Part shown: piece by piece, positions 51,060-60,485 of the stretch
Numbering within the stretch: the first letter of the stretch is position 1
How the letters are laid out: each line of letters opens with the position of its first letter
Origin: Coriobacteriaceae bacterium
GTDB lineage: Bacteria > Actinomycetota > Coriobacteriia > Coriobacteriales > Coriobacteriaceae
Direction of reading: 5' to 3'
DNA length: 64,000 nt
Assembly (NCBI GenBank): GCA_902399975.1
Contig: CABOHA010000001.1
Coordinates: 1,079,397 to 1,143,396 of the forward strand
The notes under the pieces: generated by a model
Told to the model about the DNA's origin: nothing
The model's input: only the letters and a program-made list of their open reading frames with translations
Databases searched by the model: none
Made by a program: the position numbers and the translations under genes

Positions 51060-53891
51060 CTACTCCCCCAGCAGGGCCTTCTCGGGCGTGATCGGCAGCG
51101 AGCGGACCTGATGGCCGGTCGCGTGCGCCACGGCCGAGGCAACGGCGGCGAGCGGCGTGTTGATGACGACCTCGCCGATCGACTTGGCGCCAAACGGACC
51201 CGTCGGCTCGTAGCTCGGCTCAAAGGCCACGCGAATGCTGCCGATATCCAGGCGCGTAGGCAGCTTGTAGCTCATAAAGTTGCCGGTGCGCAGGCGACCG
51301 CGGTCGTCATGCTCGACGATCTCGTAGAGCGCGTGACCGATGCCCTGGGCAATGCCGCCCTCGGCCTGGACGCGCGCGAGCGCCTCGTTGATCACGGTGC
51401 CGCAATCGACGGCCGCGGCGTAATCCACCACGGTCACCTTGCCGGTTGCCTTGTCGACCTCGACCTCGGCAATGCCGGCCATAAACGGCGGGGGCGAAAC
51501 GGGCAGGCTGGCAGAGGCATGCGAGGTCAGCGCGTCGCCGCCCTCGATGTTCTTAACGCACAGGTTGGCAAAGTCGCGCAGCGTGAGGTAGCGGTTCTGC
51601 TCGCGCGCGGCACGCTCGTCGGACAGGCGCACGTACTGGCCGTCGAAGACCACGTCGGCGGCGTCCACGTCCCACATCTGGGCGGCCTTGGCGCAAATCT
51701 TCTGGCGTAGCTCGGTCGCGGCGTTCTTGGCTGCCAGGCCCGTCACGTACGTACCCGAGCTCGCGTACGAGCCGGCGTCGAACGGCGACACGTCGGTGTC
51801 CACGCCGCGCACCACGATCAACGAGCTCTCCACGCCCAGCTCCTCGGCGGCAATCTGCGCCAGGATCGTGTCGACGCCCATACCGTTATCGGTGGCGCCG
51901 GTGCCGATGGTAATGAAGCCGTCCTCTTCCAGGCGCATGTCGATGCCGGCGATGTCCACGTTAGAGATGCCCGAGCCCTGCATGGTGAGCGCGCAGCCCA
52001 GGGCACGCACGCGGTCGCCCAGGTCGACGGCCAGCGGCTTGTCGCGCCAACCGATCATGTCCATCGCGCGCAGCAGGCAGCGGTCGAGCGCGCAGGCGTT
52101 GAGCTTCTCGTTGTAGTACTGCGGCATGACCTCGCCCTCGTGCACCATGTTCTTAAGGCGCAGGTCGGCGGGGTCCATGTGCAGCATGTCGGCAAGCTCG
52201 TTGACGGCGCTCTCCACGGCAAACTGGCCCTGGGTGGCACCGTAGCCGCGATACGCGCCGCCGCGGTTGGTGTTGGTGTAGACGGCGTCCCACCTAAAGC
52301 GGCTCGCCTTCACATGGTTGTAGATCGGCAGGCTCTTGTGGCCCGAAAGGCCGATCGTTGTGGTAGCGTGCTCGCCGTACGCGCCGGCGTTGGACAGCGT
52401 GTGCAGATCAATAGCCGTGATGGTGCCGTCGTTCATGGCGCCCAGCTTAACGGTCATCTGCATCTGGTGGCGCGAGTTGCCCGCAGTGATGGTCTCCTCG
52501 CGGGTGTAGCAGCAGTAGCTCGGACGGCCGGTCTGCTGGGTGACGAACGCCACGAAGATCTCGCAGCAGCCCGTCTGCTTGGAGCCAAAGCCGCCGCCGA
52601 TGCGCGGCTTAATGACCTGCACCTGCGACTGCGGAATGTCGAGCGACTGCGCGACCATGCGGCGCACGTGGAAGGGCACCTGCGTCGAGGTGGTCACCGA
52701 GATGCGGCCGAAGGCGTCGGTCGTCGCAAAGGCGCGGAAGGTTTCCATGGGCGCGGTCTGCGTGGCCTGGCTGGTGTAAGTGCGCTCAAAGACGATGTCG
52801 CTCTGGGCGAAGGCCTCGTCCAGATCGCCATAATCGCTGGTACCGCTGCACACCAGGTTGCGCGGAACATCGCCGCCCTGCGGGAACATAAAGGTCACGT
52901 CGCCCTCGGGGTGGACCACGATGTCGTTATCGAGCGCCTGGGTAAAGTCGAGCAGGGGCTCGAGCACCTCGTAGTCGACCTTGATGAGCTTGAGCGCCTT
53001 ATCGGCGGCCTCCTCGGTCTCGGCGGCGACGATCGCCACCTCTTCGTTTTGGTAACGGACGAGGTTTTCGAGAATCAGACGGTCGTAGGGACTCGGCTGC
53101 GGATAGCTCTGGCCGGCAATGGTAAAACGGCGCTTGGGAACGTCCTCGTAGGTGTAGACGCCCACCACGCCGGGCACCTTCAGGGCGCGCGACGTATCGA
53201 TGGAGCGGATCTTGGCGCGGGCATAGGGGCTGCGCTTGAGTTTGACGATGAGCGCACCGGCGGGCACCATATCGCCGGTGTAGACCGGACGACCCTCGAG
53301 CAGGGCCTTCGAGTCCTTCTTGGGCTGCTTGTGGGTGATCTGCTTGTATGAGACGCCGTCGGAGCTCGTGTCGTTGACGGGCAGCTCGGGCATCTCGAAG
53401 CCCACCTGTACGCCAGACTCGTTGAGGAAGCGGACGATGGCGCGCAGCTGGCTCTCGTAGCCGCTGCAGCGGCAGAGGTTGCCGGCCAGCTGGCGCGAGA
53501 GCTCCTCGCGCGTGGCGACGAGGCTCGGGTCCTCCTTGGCGGCGCGGGCGAGCGCCAGCACGTTCATGATGAGGCCGGGGGCGCAAAAACCGCACTGCTC
53601 GGCGCCTTCGGCGGCCATGGCGTGGGCGAGCGCCTCGGACTCGGCCTTGAGGCCCTCGAGCGTGGTAACCGAGCGGCCCTCGACACGCGCGGCGGGAACC
53701 GAGCAGCTCAGCACCGGGTCGCCGTCGAGCCACACCGTGCACAGGCCGCAGTTGGTGGTTTCGCAGGCGCAGCGCACCGACGCGCAACCCTGCTCGCGCA
53801 GCAGTACAAAGAGCATGGTGTCGGGGGCAATCTGAACCTTGACCTTGCGGCCGTTGAGCGTAAAGGAAAGATCGATGAGTTTGGCAGCCAT
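51060..53891 (-). CDS. Molybdenum hydroxylase (xanthine dehydrogenase family) with fused iron-sulfur domain
   Basis: A 943-residue enzyme. The N-terminal plant-type [2Fe-2S] ligands are in CASVRCACETTNCGLCTVWL (about 36-55). The second cluster is in CGFCAPGLIMNVLA (about 97-110) with NLCRCSGYESQLRAIVRF (about 136-153). The large molybdopterin domain has GRPVYTGDMVPAGALIVKLK, RIGGGFGSKQTGCC, GAYRGYGATQGQFAVESAVN and GIAQGIGHALYEI. Such enzymes hydroxylate purines, nicotinate or aldehydes. The FAD subunit is encoded just upstream and overlaps by one base. The substrate cannot be read from the sequence. Confidence 0.88.
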   Translation of the reverse strand: MAAKLIDLSFTLNGRKVKVQIAPDTMLFVLLREQGCASVRCACETTNCGLCTVWLDGDPVLSCSVPAARVEGRSVTTLEGLKAESEALAHAMAAEGAEQCGFCAPGLIMNVLALARAAKEDPSLVATREELSRQLAGNLCRCSGYESQLRAIVRFLNESGVQVGFEMPELPVNDTSSDGVSYKQITHKQPKKDSKALLEGRPVYTGDMVPAGALIVKLKRSPYARAKIRSIDTSRALKVPGVVGVYTYEDVPKRRFTIAGQSYPQPSPYDRLILENLVRYQNEEVAIVAAETEEAADKALKLIKVDYEVLEPLLDFTQALDNDIVVHPEGDVTFMFPQGGDVPRNLVCSGTSDYGDLDEAFAQSDIVFERTYTSQATQTAPMETFRAFATTDAFGRISVTTSTQVPFHVRRMVAQSLDIPQSQVQVIKPRIGGGFGSKQTGCCEIFVAFVTQQTGRPSYCCYTREETITAGNSRHQMQMTVKLGAMNDGTITAIDLHTLSNAGAYGEHATTTIGLSGHKSLPIYNHVKASRFRWDAVYTNTNRGGAYRGYGATQGQFAVESAVNELADMLHMDPADLRLKNMVHEGEVMPQYYNEKLNACALDRCLLRAMDMIGWRDKPLAVDLGDRVRALGCALTMQGSGISNVDIAGIDMRLEEDGFITIGTGATDNGMGVDTILAQIAAEELGVESSLIVVRGVDTDVSPFDAGSYASSGTYVTGLAAKNAATELRQKICAKAAQMWDVDAADVVFDGQYVRLSDERAAREQNRYLTLRDFANLCVKNIEGGDALTSHASASLPVSPPPFMAGIAEVEVDKATGKVTVVDYAAAVDCGTVINEALARVQAEGGIAQGIGHALYEIVEHDDRGRLRTGNFMSYKLPTRLDIGSIRVAFEPSYEPTGPFGAKSIGEVVINTPLAAVASAVAHATGHQVRSLPITPEKALLGE

Positions 53892-54805
53892 TAGCGCACC
53901 TCGCTAGAATCGACGCCGGGCACGCGGCGGCAGGAATACTCGTCCGTGGCAAACTTGGGGACCTGAACGGTCTCGAGCTCGCGGGCAAGCGCGGCCGAAA
54001 GCTCGATGCCGGCGGCGCGGCGCACGGCCTGGACGGCGAGCGGGGCCGAGATGCGGCGGCGGTAGTCGGCCGAGCCCCACATGTTGGTGCCGTAGCTCAG
54101 GGCACGCACGGACGCGGCCAGGGCGCGCAGCTCGTCCTCGGAAGGCTGCTCGCTGGTGAGGCCACACGCCTCGCCCTGCAGCAGGGTTGCGCGCAGCGGG
54201 CGGGCGCCCACGGTGACGTGCCAGGAGCCGTCCCACCAAGCGGCGGTGACGTTCAGCGAGGGGAAGTCGGTCGCGGCCTTGCGCACGGCCTCGTAGCTCG
54301 CACGGTACTCGTGCTTGACGACCACAACATGCTCGATCACGTCGCGCACGTAGCCCATGTTCACAAACTCAGCCAGCGGCACGCGGCCGGCACCCGTCAG
54401 CTCAACGTACGAGTCGAGCGCTAAAAAGGCCGAAAGCACGTCCGAGAAGCCAAAGCGGCCGTAGATGCTGCCGCCCACCGTGGCGGTATTGCGCAGCTGC
54501 ACGCCCACGATGTCGTGGACGGCAAACTCAAAGACATTGTTGACAAGCGAATTGAGCCCGGCATGACGCTCGAGCTGGCGCAGGGTGCACATGGCACCGA
54601 TGCGAAACTCGGTCTCGGTCTCCTCGATCTGATCGAGTCCGCAGGCCGAAAGGTCAATCGCCGTCGCCACGCGACGCAAACCAAGGCGCATCCAGATGCC
54701 GCCGCCCACAATCTTGTTGTTGCGGTTTTTCTGCAAGAGCTCATAGGCTTCGGCCGCGTTTCCAACACGGACGTAGGTACCGAACTTGAGCACGTTCTCC
54801 CCCAT
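53891..54805 (-). CDS. FAD-binding subunit of the molybdenum hydroxylase
   Basis: A 304-residue protein with the FAD-binding loop NKIVGGGIWMRLGLRRVATA near 31-50. TVGGSIYGRFGFSDVLSAFL is near 108-127, and a CO-dehydrogenase-flavoprotein-like C-terminus follows (ADYRRRISAPLAVQAVRRAA). It takes electrons from the iron-sulfur part of the partner. First gene of the pair; ATG at 54805. The stop overlaps the start of the large subunit (base 53891). Confidence 0.88.
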   Translation of the reverse strand: MGENVLKFGTYVRVGNAAEAYELLQKNRNNKIVGGGIWMRLGLRRVATAIDLSACGLDQIEETETEFRIGAMCTLRQLERHAGLNSLVNNVFEFAVHDIVGVQLRNTATVGGSIYGRFGFSDVLSAFLALDSYVELTGAGRVPLAEFVNMGYVRDVIEHVVVVKHEYRASYEAVRKAATDFPSLNVTAAWWDGSWHVTVGARPLRATLLQGEACGLTSEQPSEDELRALAASVRALSYGTNMWGSADYRRRISAPLAVQAVRRAAGIELSAALARELETVQVPKFATDEYSCRRVPGVDSSEVR

Positions 54806-54871
54806 CTCTTTACTTGTCCAGTACCTCTTAGTGTACCAAACGAGGGCGCACGACCCTCACCGCCATAGAAA

Positions 54872-54902
54872 AAGGCTCCCGGCAGGAATTGCCGGGAGCC
54901 TT
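54872..54902 (-). terminator. Terminator of gdhA
   Basis: AAGGCTCCCGGCA and TGCCGGGAGCCTT pair over 13 bp with a 5-nt loop and a T5 run on the minus strand, 44 bp beyond gdhA. Confidence 0.9.
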
Positions 54903-54945
54903 AGACGCATCAGCTGGTGCTGTACGGAGCTATGTCGAGCTGAAT

Positions 54946-56301
54946 TTAGCAGACGCCCTGGGCGAGCATTGCGTCGGCGACCTTCAGGAAGCCGGCGATG
55001 TTGGCGCCCATGACGAAGTTGCCCTCCTGGCCATACTCCTTGGCGGTGTCGTCCACGTTGTGGAACATGCCGCGCATGAGCTGCTCGAGCTTGCCGTCGA
55101 CCTCCTCGAAGGTCCAGGACAGGTGCTCGGCGTTCTGGCTCATCTCCAGGCCGGACACGAGCACGCCGCCGGCGTTGGCAGCCTTACCGGGCATAAAGGC
55201 GACGCCGTTCTCCTGGAAGTAGGTCGTGGCCTCGATGGTCGTGGGCATGTTCGCGCCCTCGCCGACCACCTTGCAGCCGTTGGCGACGAGCGCCTGGGCG
55301 TCCTCGAGCAGCAGCGTGTTCTCGCGAGCGCAGGGCAGCGCGATGTCGCAGGGCAGCTGCCACACGCCGCGGCCGTCGCCCTCGTGCCACGTGGCATTGG
55401 GCTTCTCGTCGACGTACATAGCGAGCGTGACGCCCTTGTCGTGGCCAGAGCGCTTCTTGTTATAGACATGCTCGAGCACGGTGTAGTCGATGCCGTCGGG
55501 GTCCTCGACCCAGCCGTGGGTGTCGGAGCAGGCCAGCACCTTGCCGCCGAGCTGGGCGACCTTCTGGACCGCGTAGATGGCGACGTTACCGGAGCCGTGA
55601 ACGACGACGTTCTTGCCCTCGAAGGACTCGCCGCGGCTCTTGAGGTACTCGTCCACAAAGTAGACCAGACCGTAGCCGGTGGCCTCGGTACGGGCGAGCG
55701 AGCCGCCAAAGGAGAGGCCCTTGCCGGTAAGGACGCCGGTCCACTCGTTGGTCAGGCGCTTGTACTGACCGAACATGTAGGCAACCTCGCGGCCGCCAAC
55801 GCCCAGGTCGCCGGCGGGAACGTCGGTATTGGGGCCAATATGGCGATAGAGCTCGGTCATGAAGGACTGGCAGAAGTGCATGATCTCGTTGTTGGACTTG
55901 CCCTTGGGGTCAAAGTCGGAACCGCCCTTGCCGCCGCCCATGGGAAGGGTGGTCAGGCTGTTCTTGAGGATCTGCTCCAAGCCCAGGAACTTGAGCATAC
56001 CCAGGGTGACCGTCGGGTTAAAGCGCAGACCGCCCTTGTAGGGTCCAATGGCAGAGTTGAACTCGACACGATAGCCGCGGTTGACCTGGACCTTGCCCTG
56101 GTCATCGACCCAGGGAACACGGAACATGACGATGCGCTCGGGCTCGACGAGGCGCTCCAGCAGGGCGGCCTCCTCGTACTCGGGGTGGGCGTCGAGCGCC
56201 GGCTGAATGGTGCCGAGGATCTCGGTCGCGGCCTGGATGAACTCAGGCTGCTCGGGATAGCGGGCCTTGAGCTCTTCGAGAACTTTCTGCGTGTAGCTCA
56301 T
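54946..56301 (-). CDS. gdhA: NADP-type glutamate dehydrogenase
   Basis: A 451-residue hexameric-type enzyme that makes glutamate from 2-oxoglutarate and ammonia. YKGGLRFNPTVTLGMLKFLG (about 90-109) contains the substrate Lys, and LPMGGGKGGSDFDPKGKSNN (about 120-139) carries the catalytic Lys. The nucleotide fold has VVHGSGNVAIYAVQKVAQLG near 235-254. The length and the absence of the extended antenna favour the bacterial NADP type. The ATG at 56301 has GGAGGAAGC. It probably serves nitrogen assimilation. Confidence 0.95.
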   Translation of the reverse strand: MSYTQKVLEELKARYPEQPEFIQAATEILGTIQPALDAHPEYEEAALLERLVEPERIVMFRVPWVDDQGKVQVNRGYRVEFNSAIGPYKGGLRFNPTVTLGMLKFLGLEQILKNSLTTLPMGGGKGGSDFDPKGKSNNEIMHFCQSFMTELYRHIGPNTDVPAGDLGVGGREVAYMFGQYKRLTNEWTGVLTGKGLSFGGSLARTEATGYGLVYFVDEYLKSRGESFEGKNVVVHGSGNVAIYAVQKVAQLGGKVLACSDTHGWVEDPDGIDYTVLEHVYNKKRSGHDKGVTLAMYVDEKPNATWHEGDGRGVWQLPCDIALPCARENTLLLEDAQALVANGCKVVGEGANMPTTIEATTYFQENGVAFMPGKAANAGGVLVSGLEMSQNAEHLSWTFEEVDGKLEQLMRGMFHNVDDTAKEYGQEGNFVMGANIAGFLKVADAMLAQGVC

Positions 56302-56515
56302 GCTTCCTCCAATTGATGGAAAAGAAAGGTGTCGTTCGCGGCGCCCCATGCGCCGTGAGCTTTATCGAGTATGGATAATATCGCACTGTTGCAGCAAAGT
56401 TTCGCATAAGCCGACGAGCAGATGTTTCGTTTTGATTACGATGCAGGTAGAAGCGTTTTTGAGCACCCGACGTACAAATCGCGTGTTTCGAAGCTGTTTC
56501 GTCCACATGGTCCAT
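56302..56515. other. Intergenic region upstream of gdhA
   Basis: No gene supported. It should hold the gdhA promoter; no clear -35 and -10 pair was identified by eye. Confidence 0.35.
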
Positions 56516-56550
56516 ACCACCACAAAGAGGACAGGCACCTTTGTGGTGGT
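56516..56550 (-). terminator. Hairpin behind selC
   Basis: ACCACCACAAAG (56516-56527) and CTTTGTGGTGGT (56539-56550) pair perfectly over 12 bp, 14 bp beyond the tRNA-Sec 3' end. Confidence 0.7.
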
Positions 56551-56563
56551 TGGCAGGATGCGT

Positions 56564-56660
56564 TGGCGGGAACGTATGTGAATCGAACACATCCAAGACG
56601 TTTTGCACGCCTCACAACGGTTTTGAGGACCGCGGGGCCCACCGGAGCCCATCCGTTCCC
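56564..56660 (-). tRNA. selC: tRNA-Sec (anticodon UCA)
   Basis: The 97-nt gene with encoded CCA starts GGGAACGGATGGGCTCCGGT. The D arm GGCTCCGGTGGGCC is the Sec type, the anticodon loop CCTCAAA gives UCA, the long variable arm runs TGTGAGGCGTGCAAAACGTC, and the T arm is ATGTGTTCGATTCACAT. The acceptor would be 8 bp as in bacterial tRNA-Sec, but the eighth pair is a G-A mismatch. It lies on the same strand and upstream-to-downstream of selA and selB, forming the selenocysteine locus. Confidence 0.93.
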
Positions 56661-56710
56661 AAACGTGGCGGTATTTTACCAAACGCGCAGTGTCGCGCCA
56701 CGAAAACGGC

Positions 56711-56843
56711 CCATCTACTACGTTTAACCAGCAAGGGTTAGCCATACCCACTTTTTCGTAACATCGGCAAGTCATCTACCTGCGGTTTTGTTTTTGCGGT
56801 TTTTGAAATGGTCGAGGGTAGTCACTTAAACGTAGTAGATAGG
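56711..56843. repeat. Dispersed hairpin element, copy 3
   Basis: CCATCTACTACGTTTAA (56711 on) and TTAAACGTAGTAGATAGG (56826-56843) form the stem. The interior holds TAACC-AGCAAG-GGTTA and the core AAGTCATCTACCTGCGGTTT, a diverged version of the core in copies 1 and 2. It lies between selC and selB. Confidence 0.85.
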
Positions 56844-56874
56844 CAGGTTTTGTGGCGAGCGGCGATTCGGAGCC

Positions 56875-58845
56875 CTAGCGAAGCGATCTGAGGCCGCCGG
56901 CCTCTTTGTCGAGCACCGTAAAACGCACCGCATCCAGATGCTCCAGGATGCTGATGGCACGCTTGCGCGACACGCCCAGGGCCTCACGCAGCACGCTCGT
57001 GGTGGCAGCACCGCCGGCAGCCTCGATAGCGGCGGCAACAAGCTCGTGCGCATGAGCATCCGCGGCGGCGGACAGGGCAACGTCGCGTTCGATCTTAACG
57101 ATCGCGCGGTTGAGCGAAAGCTCGCGCAGGGCACGCGTCATGGTGTCGCGATCGAGCTGCAGACGCTCACCCACCTCGGGCAGCGTCGCCGCACCGAGAC
57201 CCGCCTCGTCGAGGGCGGCCACGATGCGCTGGCTCGCCTCGCGCACCACACGTATCGCCGCAGCGGCAGAGTGCGGGTCGAACACCTCGGCACCGTCGAC
57301 GGTGCACACGCCGCGCGCACAGCCCTCGAGAACGAGCGCGGACGCGACGTCTTCGCCCGCTGTCGGCCAGGCGGCATGCGCGACCTCGCCCGGCGTGAAA
57401 CCCGTCTGCTTGGGCGCGGCCCCGTGCATGGCGGCCAGCGTGACGGAGAGCGTGGCGAGGGCGGCATCGAGCACAGCGGGGGCGGCATAGAGCTCCTCGG
57501 TCGAGCGCTCGGCACGAAGCGCCACGGCGTCACCCGAGGAAACCGCCCCGTGCAGGAGCGCAGCCGCCTCGGCACCCGAAAGATCGAGAGCACGGGCTGC
57601 GGCCGCGGCAGACACGGGCAGGCGCTGCAGCCCCAACCATGCGGCAACGGCGGCGGCGCGGTCGTCGGCATCCAGGGCCCCGAGCAGCGCGCACTCGCCC
57701 GCGGAGAGGACGCGCGAGCGGCGACACCGCGAAAGAAGAACACGACCGCCGCCGATAAGCACCACCGGCGAGAACGCGAGCACAATGAGGCCGTCGCCCG
57801 ATCGCACGGGAAGGCGCTCCTCCAGACGGACCTGCACGATGCGGGTCTCGCCAGCCTCAATAGGACCCTCACCCTCCATGAGCATGATTCGGCCGAGGAC
57901 CTCCGCCGTGCCCGCCATCACATGCACGCGCGTACCGGACTCGAAGGGCGCGGGCTTGGTGCCCTCGCGCCCCAGATACGTGAAGCGGGCGATGAGCCTG
58001 AGCGTCGAGCCCTCGGCACCAGACCCGCAGAGGACCTCGCCACGCGGAAGGTCGCCCGCACCGTCGCCCACGATGTTGAGCGCCGCGCGCTGTCCGGGCA
58101 ACGCCCGAGGAGTATCACCATGCACCTGAATCGCGCGCACGCGGCAGCGCACGTCCGCGGGACATGAGACGAGCTCGTCGCCCACCGCTACGGGGGCATC
58201 GTGAAGCGTGCCCGTGACGACCGTCCCGGATCCCTTGATGGTGAAGCAGCGGTCGATGGGCAGGCGCGGGGCCAGACCGGGGCGCACCGGGCGGGATGCG
58301 GCATCGGCCAGGAAAGAGTCGATGGCGGCATCGAGGGCAAGGCGAACGTCCTCGATGCCCACGCCCGTGCGCGAGGAAACAGGCACCACGGGCGCATCGG
58401 CAAAGACGGTATCGCTGAGGAAGTCCATCACGTCGAGCTCGGCGAGCTCCGCCGTCTCGTCATCGGCCAGATCGCGCATCGTGAGCGCCACCACGAGGTG
58501 CCTCACGCCCAACAGCTCCAACACGTACACGTGCTCTCGCGTCTGCGGCATCACGCCCTCAACGGCAGAAACCACCAGCAACGCAACGCCCACGCCGGTG
58601 GCACCCTGTACCATCGCGCGCAGGTAGTGCGCATGCCCGGGCACGTCGACCAAGCCGACAAGCTTGCCGCTCGGCAGCGCCAGCTCGCCAAAACCGAGCT
58701 CCGTGGTCATGCCGCGGCGCCGCTCGACCTCCAGGCGGTCGGGATTTTTGCCGGTCAGCGCCTCGATAAGGACCGACTTTCCGTGGTCGACGTGTCCTGC
58801 CGTTCCAACGACAACGGGACACTCGACAAGCTCGCGCGCACTCAT
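56875..58845 (-). CDS. selB: Selenocysteine-specific elongation factor
   Basis: A 656-residue EF-Tu-like GTPase that carries Sec-tRNA to UGA codons. G1 is VVGTAGHVDHGKSVLIEALT (about 12-31), G2 in RRGMTTELGFGE, G3 DVPGHAHYL, and G4 in VVALTMRD. The C-terminal half (about 380-656) contains winged-helix domains that bind the SECIS hairpin, with ARALDLSGAEAAALLHGAVS among them. The ATG at 58845 overlaps the selA stop as ATGA, so the two are coupled. The start at 58890 is inside selA. Confidence 0.94.
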   Translation of the reverse strand: MSARELVECPVVVGTAGHVDHGKSVLIEALTGKNPDRLEVERRRGMTTELGFGELALPSGKLVGLVDVPGHAHYLRAMVQGATGVGVALLVVSAVEGVMPQTREHVYVLELLGVRHLVVALTMRDLADDETAELAELDVMDFLSDTVFADAPVVPVSSRTGVGIEDVRLALDAAIDSFLADAASRPVRPGLAPRLPIDRCFTIKGSGTVVTGTLHDAPVAVGDELVSCPADVRCRVRAIQVHGDTPRALPGQRAALNIVGDGAGDLPRGEVLCGSGAEGSTLRLIARFTYLGREGTKPAPFESGTRVHVMAGTAEVLGRIMLMEGEGPIEAGETRIVQVRLEERLPVRSGDGLIVLAFSPVVLIGGGRVLLSRCRRSRVLSAGECALLGALDADDRAAAVAAWLGLQRLPVSAAAAARALDLSGAEAAALLHGAVSSGDAVALRAERSTEELYAAPAVLDAALATLSVTLAAMHGAAPKQTGFTPGEVAHAAWPTAGEDVASALVLEGCARGVCTVDGAEVFDPHSAAAAIRVVREASQRIVAALDEAGLGAATLPEVGERLQLDRDTMTRALRELSLNRAIVKIERDVALSAAADAHAHELVAAAIEAAGGAATTSVLREALGVSRKRAISILEHLDAVRFTVLDKEAGGLRSLR

Positions 58846-60299
58846 CGATGCAAACCCGCCCGCACGGCATCGGTCAACGCGGACGCGCACAGATCAAGGT
58901 CGGTATCGTGCAAAAGCGTGCGAACGTCAAACAGTACCTGACCATGCTGCACGCGCGTCACGACCGGCGTATCGGACTCCTGTACCATAGCGCGCTTTAG
59001 GCCATCGGCGGACAGGCGCCCATCGACGGGGCAAACGGCAACGCAAAAAGTTGGGAGCTCGACGGTCGGCAGCGACCCGCCGCCCGGGGCAGAGGCGCCC
59101 TCGACAACCTGCAGCTCCACCGCCTCCTCGAACTGAGAGTCGCGAAGCTTGCGCAGCATGCGGTCGTGCAGGCGCTTGGCCTGACGATCAAGCGGAACCG
59201 GCGCGCCGGAAAGCATGTTGAGCACCGGGATCTCACGATGTGCCGTATCGGGACCGGCCACATACAGACGCAGGGTGGCCTCGAGCGCCGCGAGTGTGAG
59301 CTTGCCGGGACGAAGCGCGCGCATGAGCGGATGCGAAGCGCAGGCGGCGATTACTTGGGCGCTACCGAGAATAATGCCCGCCTGCGAGGCGCCGAGCAGC
59401 TTGTCGCCCGAGCACGAGACGACGTCAACGCCGGCGCCAAGAGACACGGACGTGGGCCTCTCCCCCGCATCGGCGAGTACCCCATCTGCAAGCAAAGCGC
59501 CTGAGCCTTGGTCCTCGTAAAGCAACAGGCCATGTTCATGCGCCAGCGCAGAAAGCTCCGCCACGGAAACCTCCTCGTGGAAGCCCTCGATACGGTAGTT
59601 GGAAGGATGGACTTTGAGGATCATCGCCGTGTTGGGCGTGATGGCGTTTCGATAATCATCCAGATGTGTGCGGTTGGTAGAGCCAACCTCGACAAGCTTG
59701 GCACCCGAAGCCGCCATGATGTCGGGGATGCGGAAGCTGCCGCCCACCTCGACAAGCTCGCCGCGGCTCACGATGACCTCTTTGCCGAAGGCATGCGCGG
59801 CAAGCACCAACAGCACCGCGGCGGCATTGTTGTTGACAACTAAGGCGTCCTGCGCCCCCGTGAGCGTGCGCAGCAGACGCGCGGCATGCTCTTTGCGGCC
59901 CCCGCGAGCGCAGGTTGAGACGTCATACTCAAGCGTGCTGTAGCCTCGGGCGACATCGGTCACCGCCTGCACCGCCGCGGGAGCGAGCGGAGCGCGGCCC
60001 AGATTGGTGTGAATCACAACGCCCGTCGCGTTGACGGCAGGGCGCAGGGTCGGCAGCGACAGGCGATGGGTCCGCTGCTCAATTGCCAAGGCGAGCTCGC
60101 GCTTGTTCCTTGCAGGGGCGCCGGAGCGAATCGCCGCGCGCTCGGCATCGAGCTCGGCGTCAATCGCCTCGCGTACCATCGTGTCGCCTGCATCGCCAGC
60201 AGCCTTCATGACCGGCCACTCGGCAAGCAGCTCGTGAACGGCGGGAATGGAACGCAGGCGGCCGCGCACCTCGGCAGACATGGATTCGCAGTCGCTCAT
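58842..60299 (-). CDS. selA: Selenocysteine synthase (L-seryl-tRNA(Sec) selenium transferase)
   Basis: A 485-residue PLP enzyme that turns Ser-tRNA(Sec) into Sec-tRNA(Sec) with selenophosphate. NATGVVIHTNLGRAPLAPAA is near 88-107, and the PLP-lysine motif VVSCSGDKLLGASQAGIILG near 300. The N-terminal helical part binds tRNA-Sec. The ATG at 60299 (MSDCESMSAE) follows GAAAGGCTTTTC; the frame to 60350 has no ribosome site. First gene of the selA-selB unit; selC lies behind it. Confidence 0.95.
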   Translation of the reverse strand: MSDCESMSAEVRGRLRSIPAVHELLAEWPVMKAAGDAGDTMVREAIDAELDAERAAIRSGAPARNKRELALAIEQRTHRLSLPTLRPAVNATGVVIHTNLGRAPLAPAAVQAVTDVARGYSTLEYDVSTCARGGRKEHAARLLRTLTGAQDALVVNNNAAAVLLVLAAHAFGKEVIVSRGELVEVGGSFRIPDIMAASGAKLVEVGSTNRTHLDDYRNAITPNTAMILKVHPSNYRIEGFHEEVSVAELSALAHEHGLLLYEDQGSGALLADGVLADAGERPTSVSLGAGVDVVSCSGDKLLGASQAGIILGSAQVIAACASHPLMRALRPGKLTLAALEATLRLYVAGPDTAHREIPVLNMLSGAPVPLDRQAKRLHDRMLRKLRDSQFEEAVELQVVEGASAPGGGSLPTVELPTFCVAVCPVDGRLSADGLKRAMVQESDTPVVTRVQHGQVLFDVRTLLHDTDLDLCASALTDAVRAGLHR

Positions 60300-60377
60300 G
60301 AAAAGCCTTTCGACATGTTCAATAAAAAGCTGGTCCCCCGCGATCGTCATCGGGCAAATAAATACCGGCGCGCACGC

Positions 60378-60462
60378 AAAAGGGACAGGTCCATTATGGC
60401 AGCTCGTGACAAGACGTCGAAGCGCCTCGTCTAAAACCTGCCAAAATAAACCTGTCCCTTTT
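60378..60462 (-). terminator. Hairpin between the formate channel and selA
   Basis: AAAAGGGACAGGT (60378-60390) and ACCTGTCCCTTTT (60450-60462) pair over 13 bp. An inner stem TGGCAG/CTGCCA adds 6 bp. It lies 24 bp beyond the channel gene and probably ends its transcript. Confidence 0.65.
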
Positions 60463-60485
60463 TGGTCGGTTATGGCTTGGTGGCT

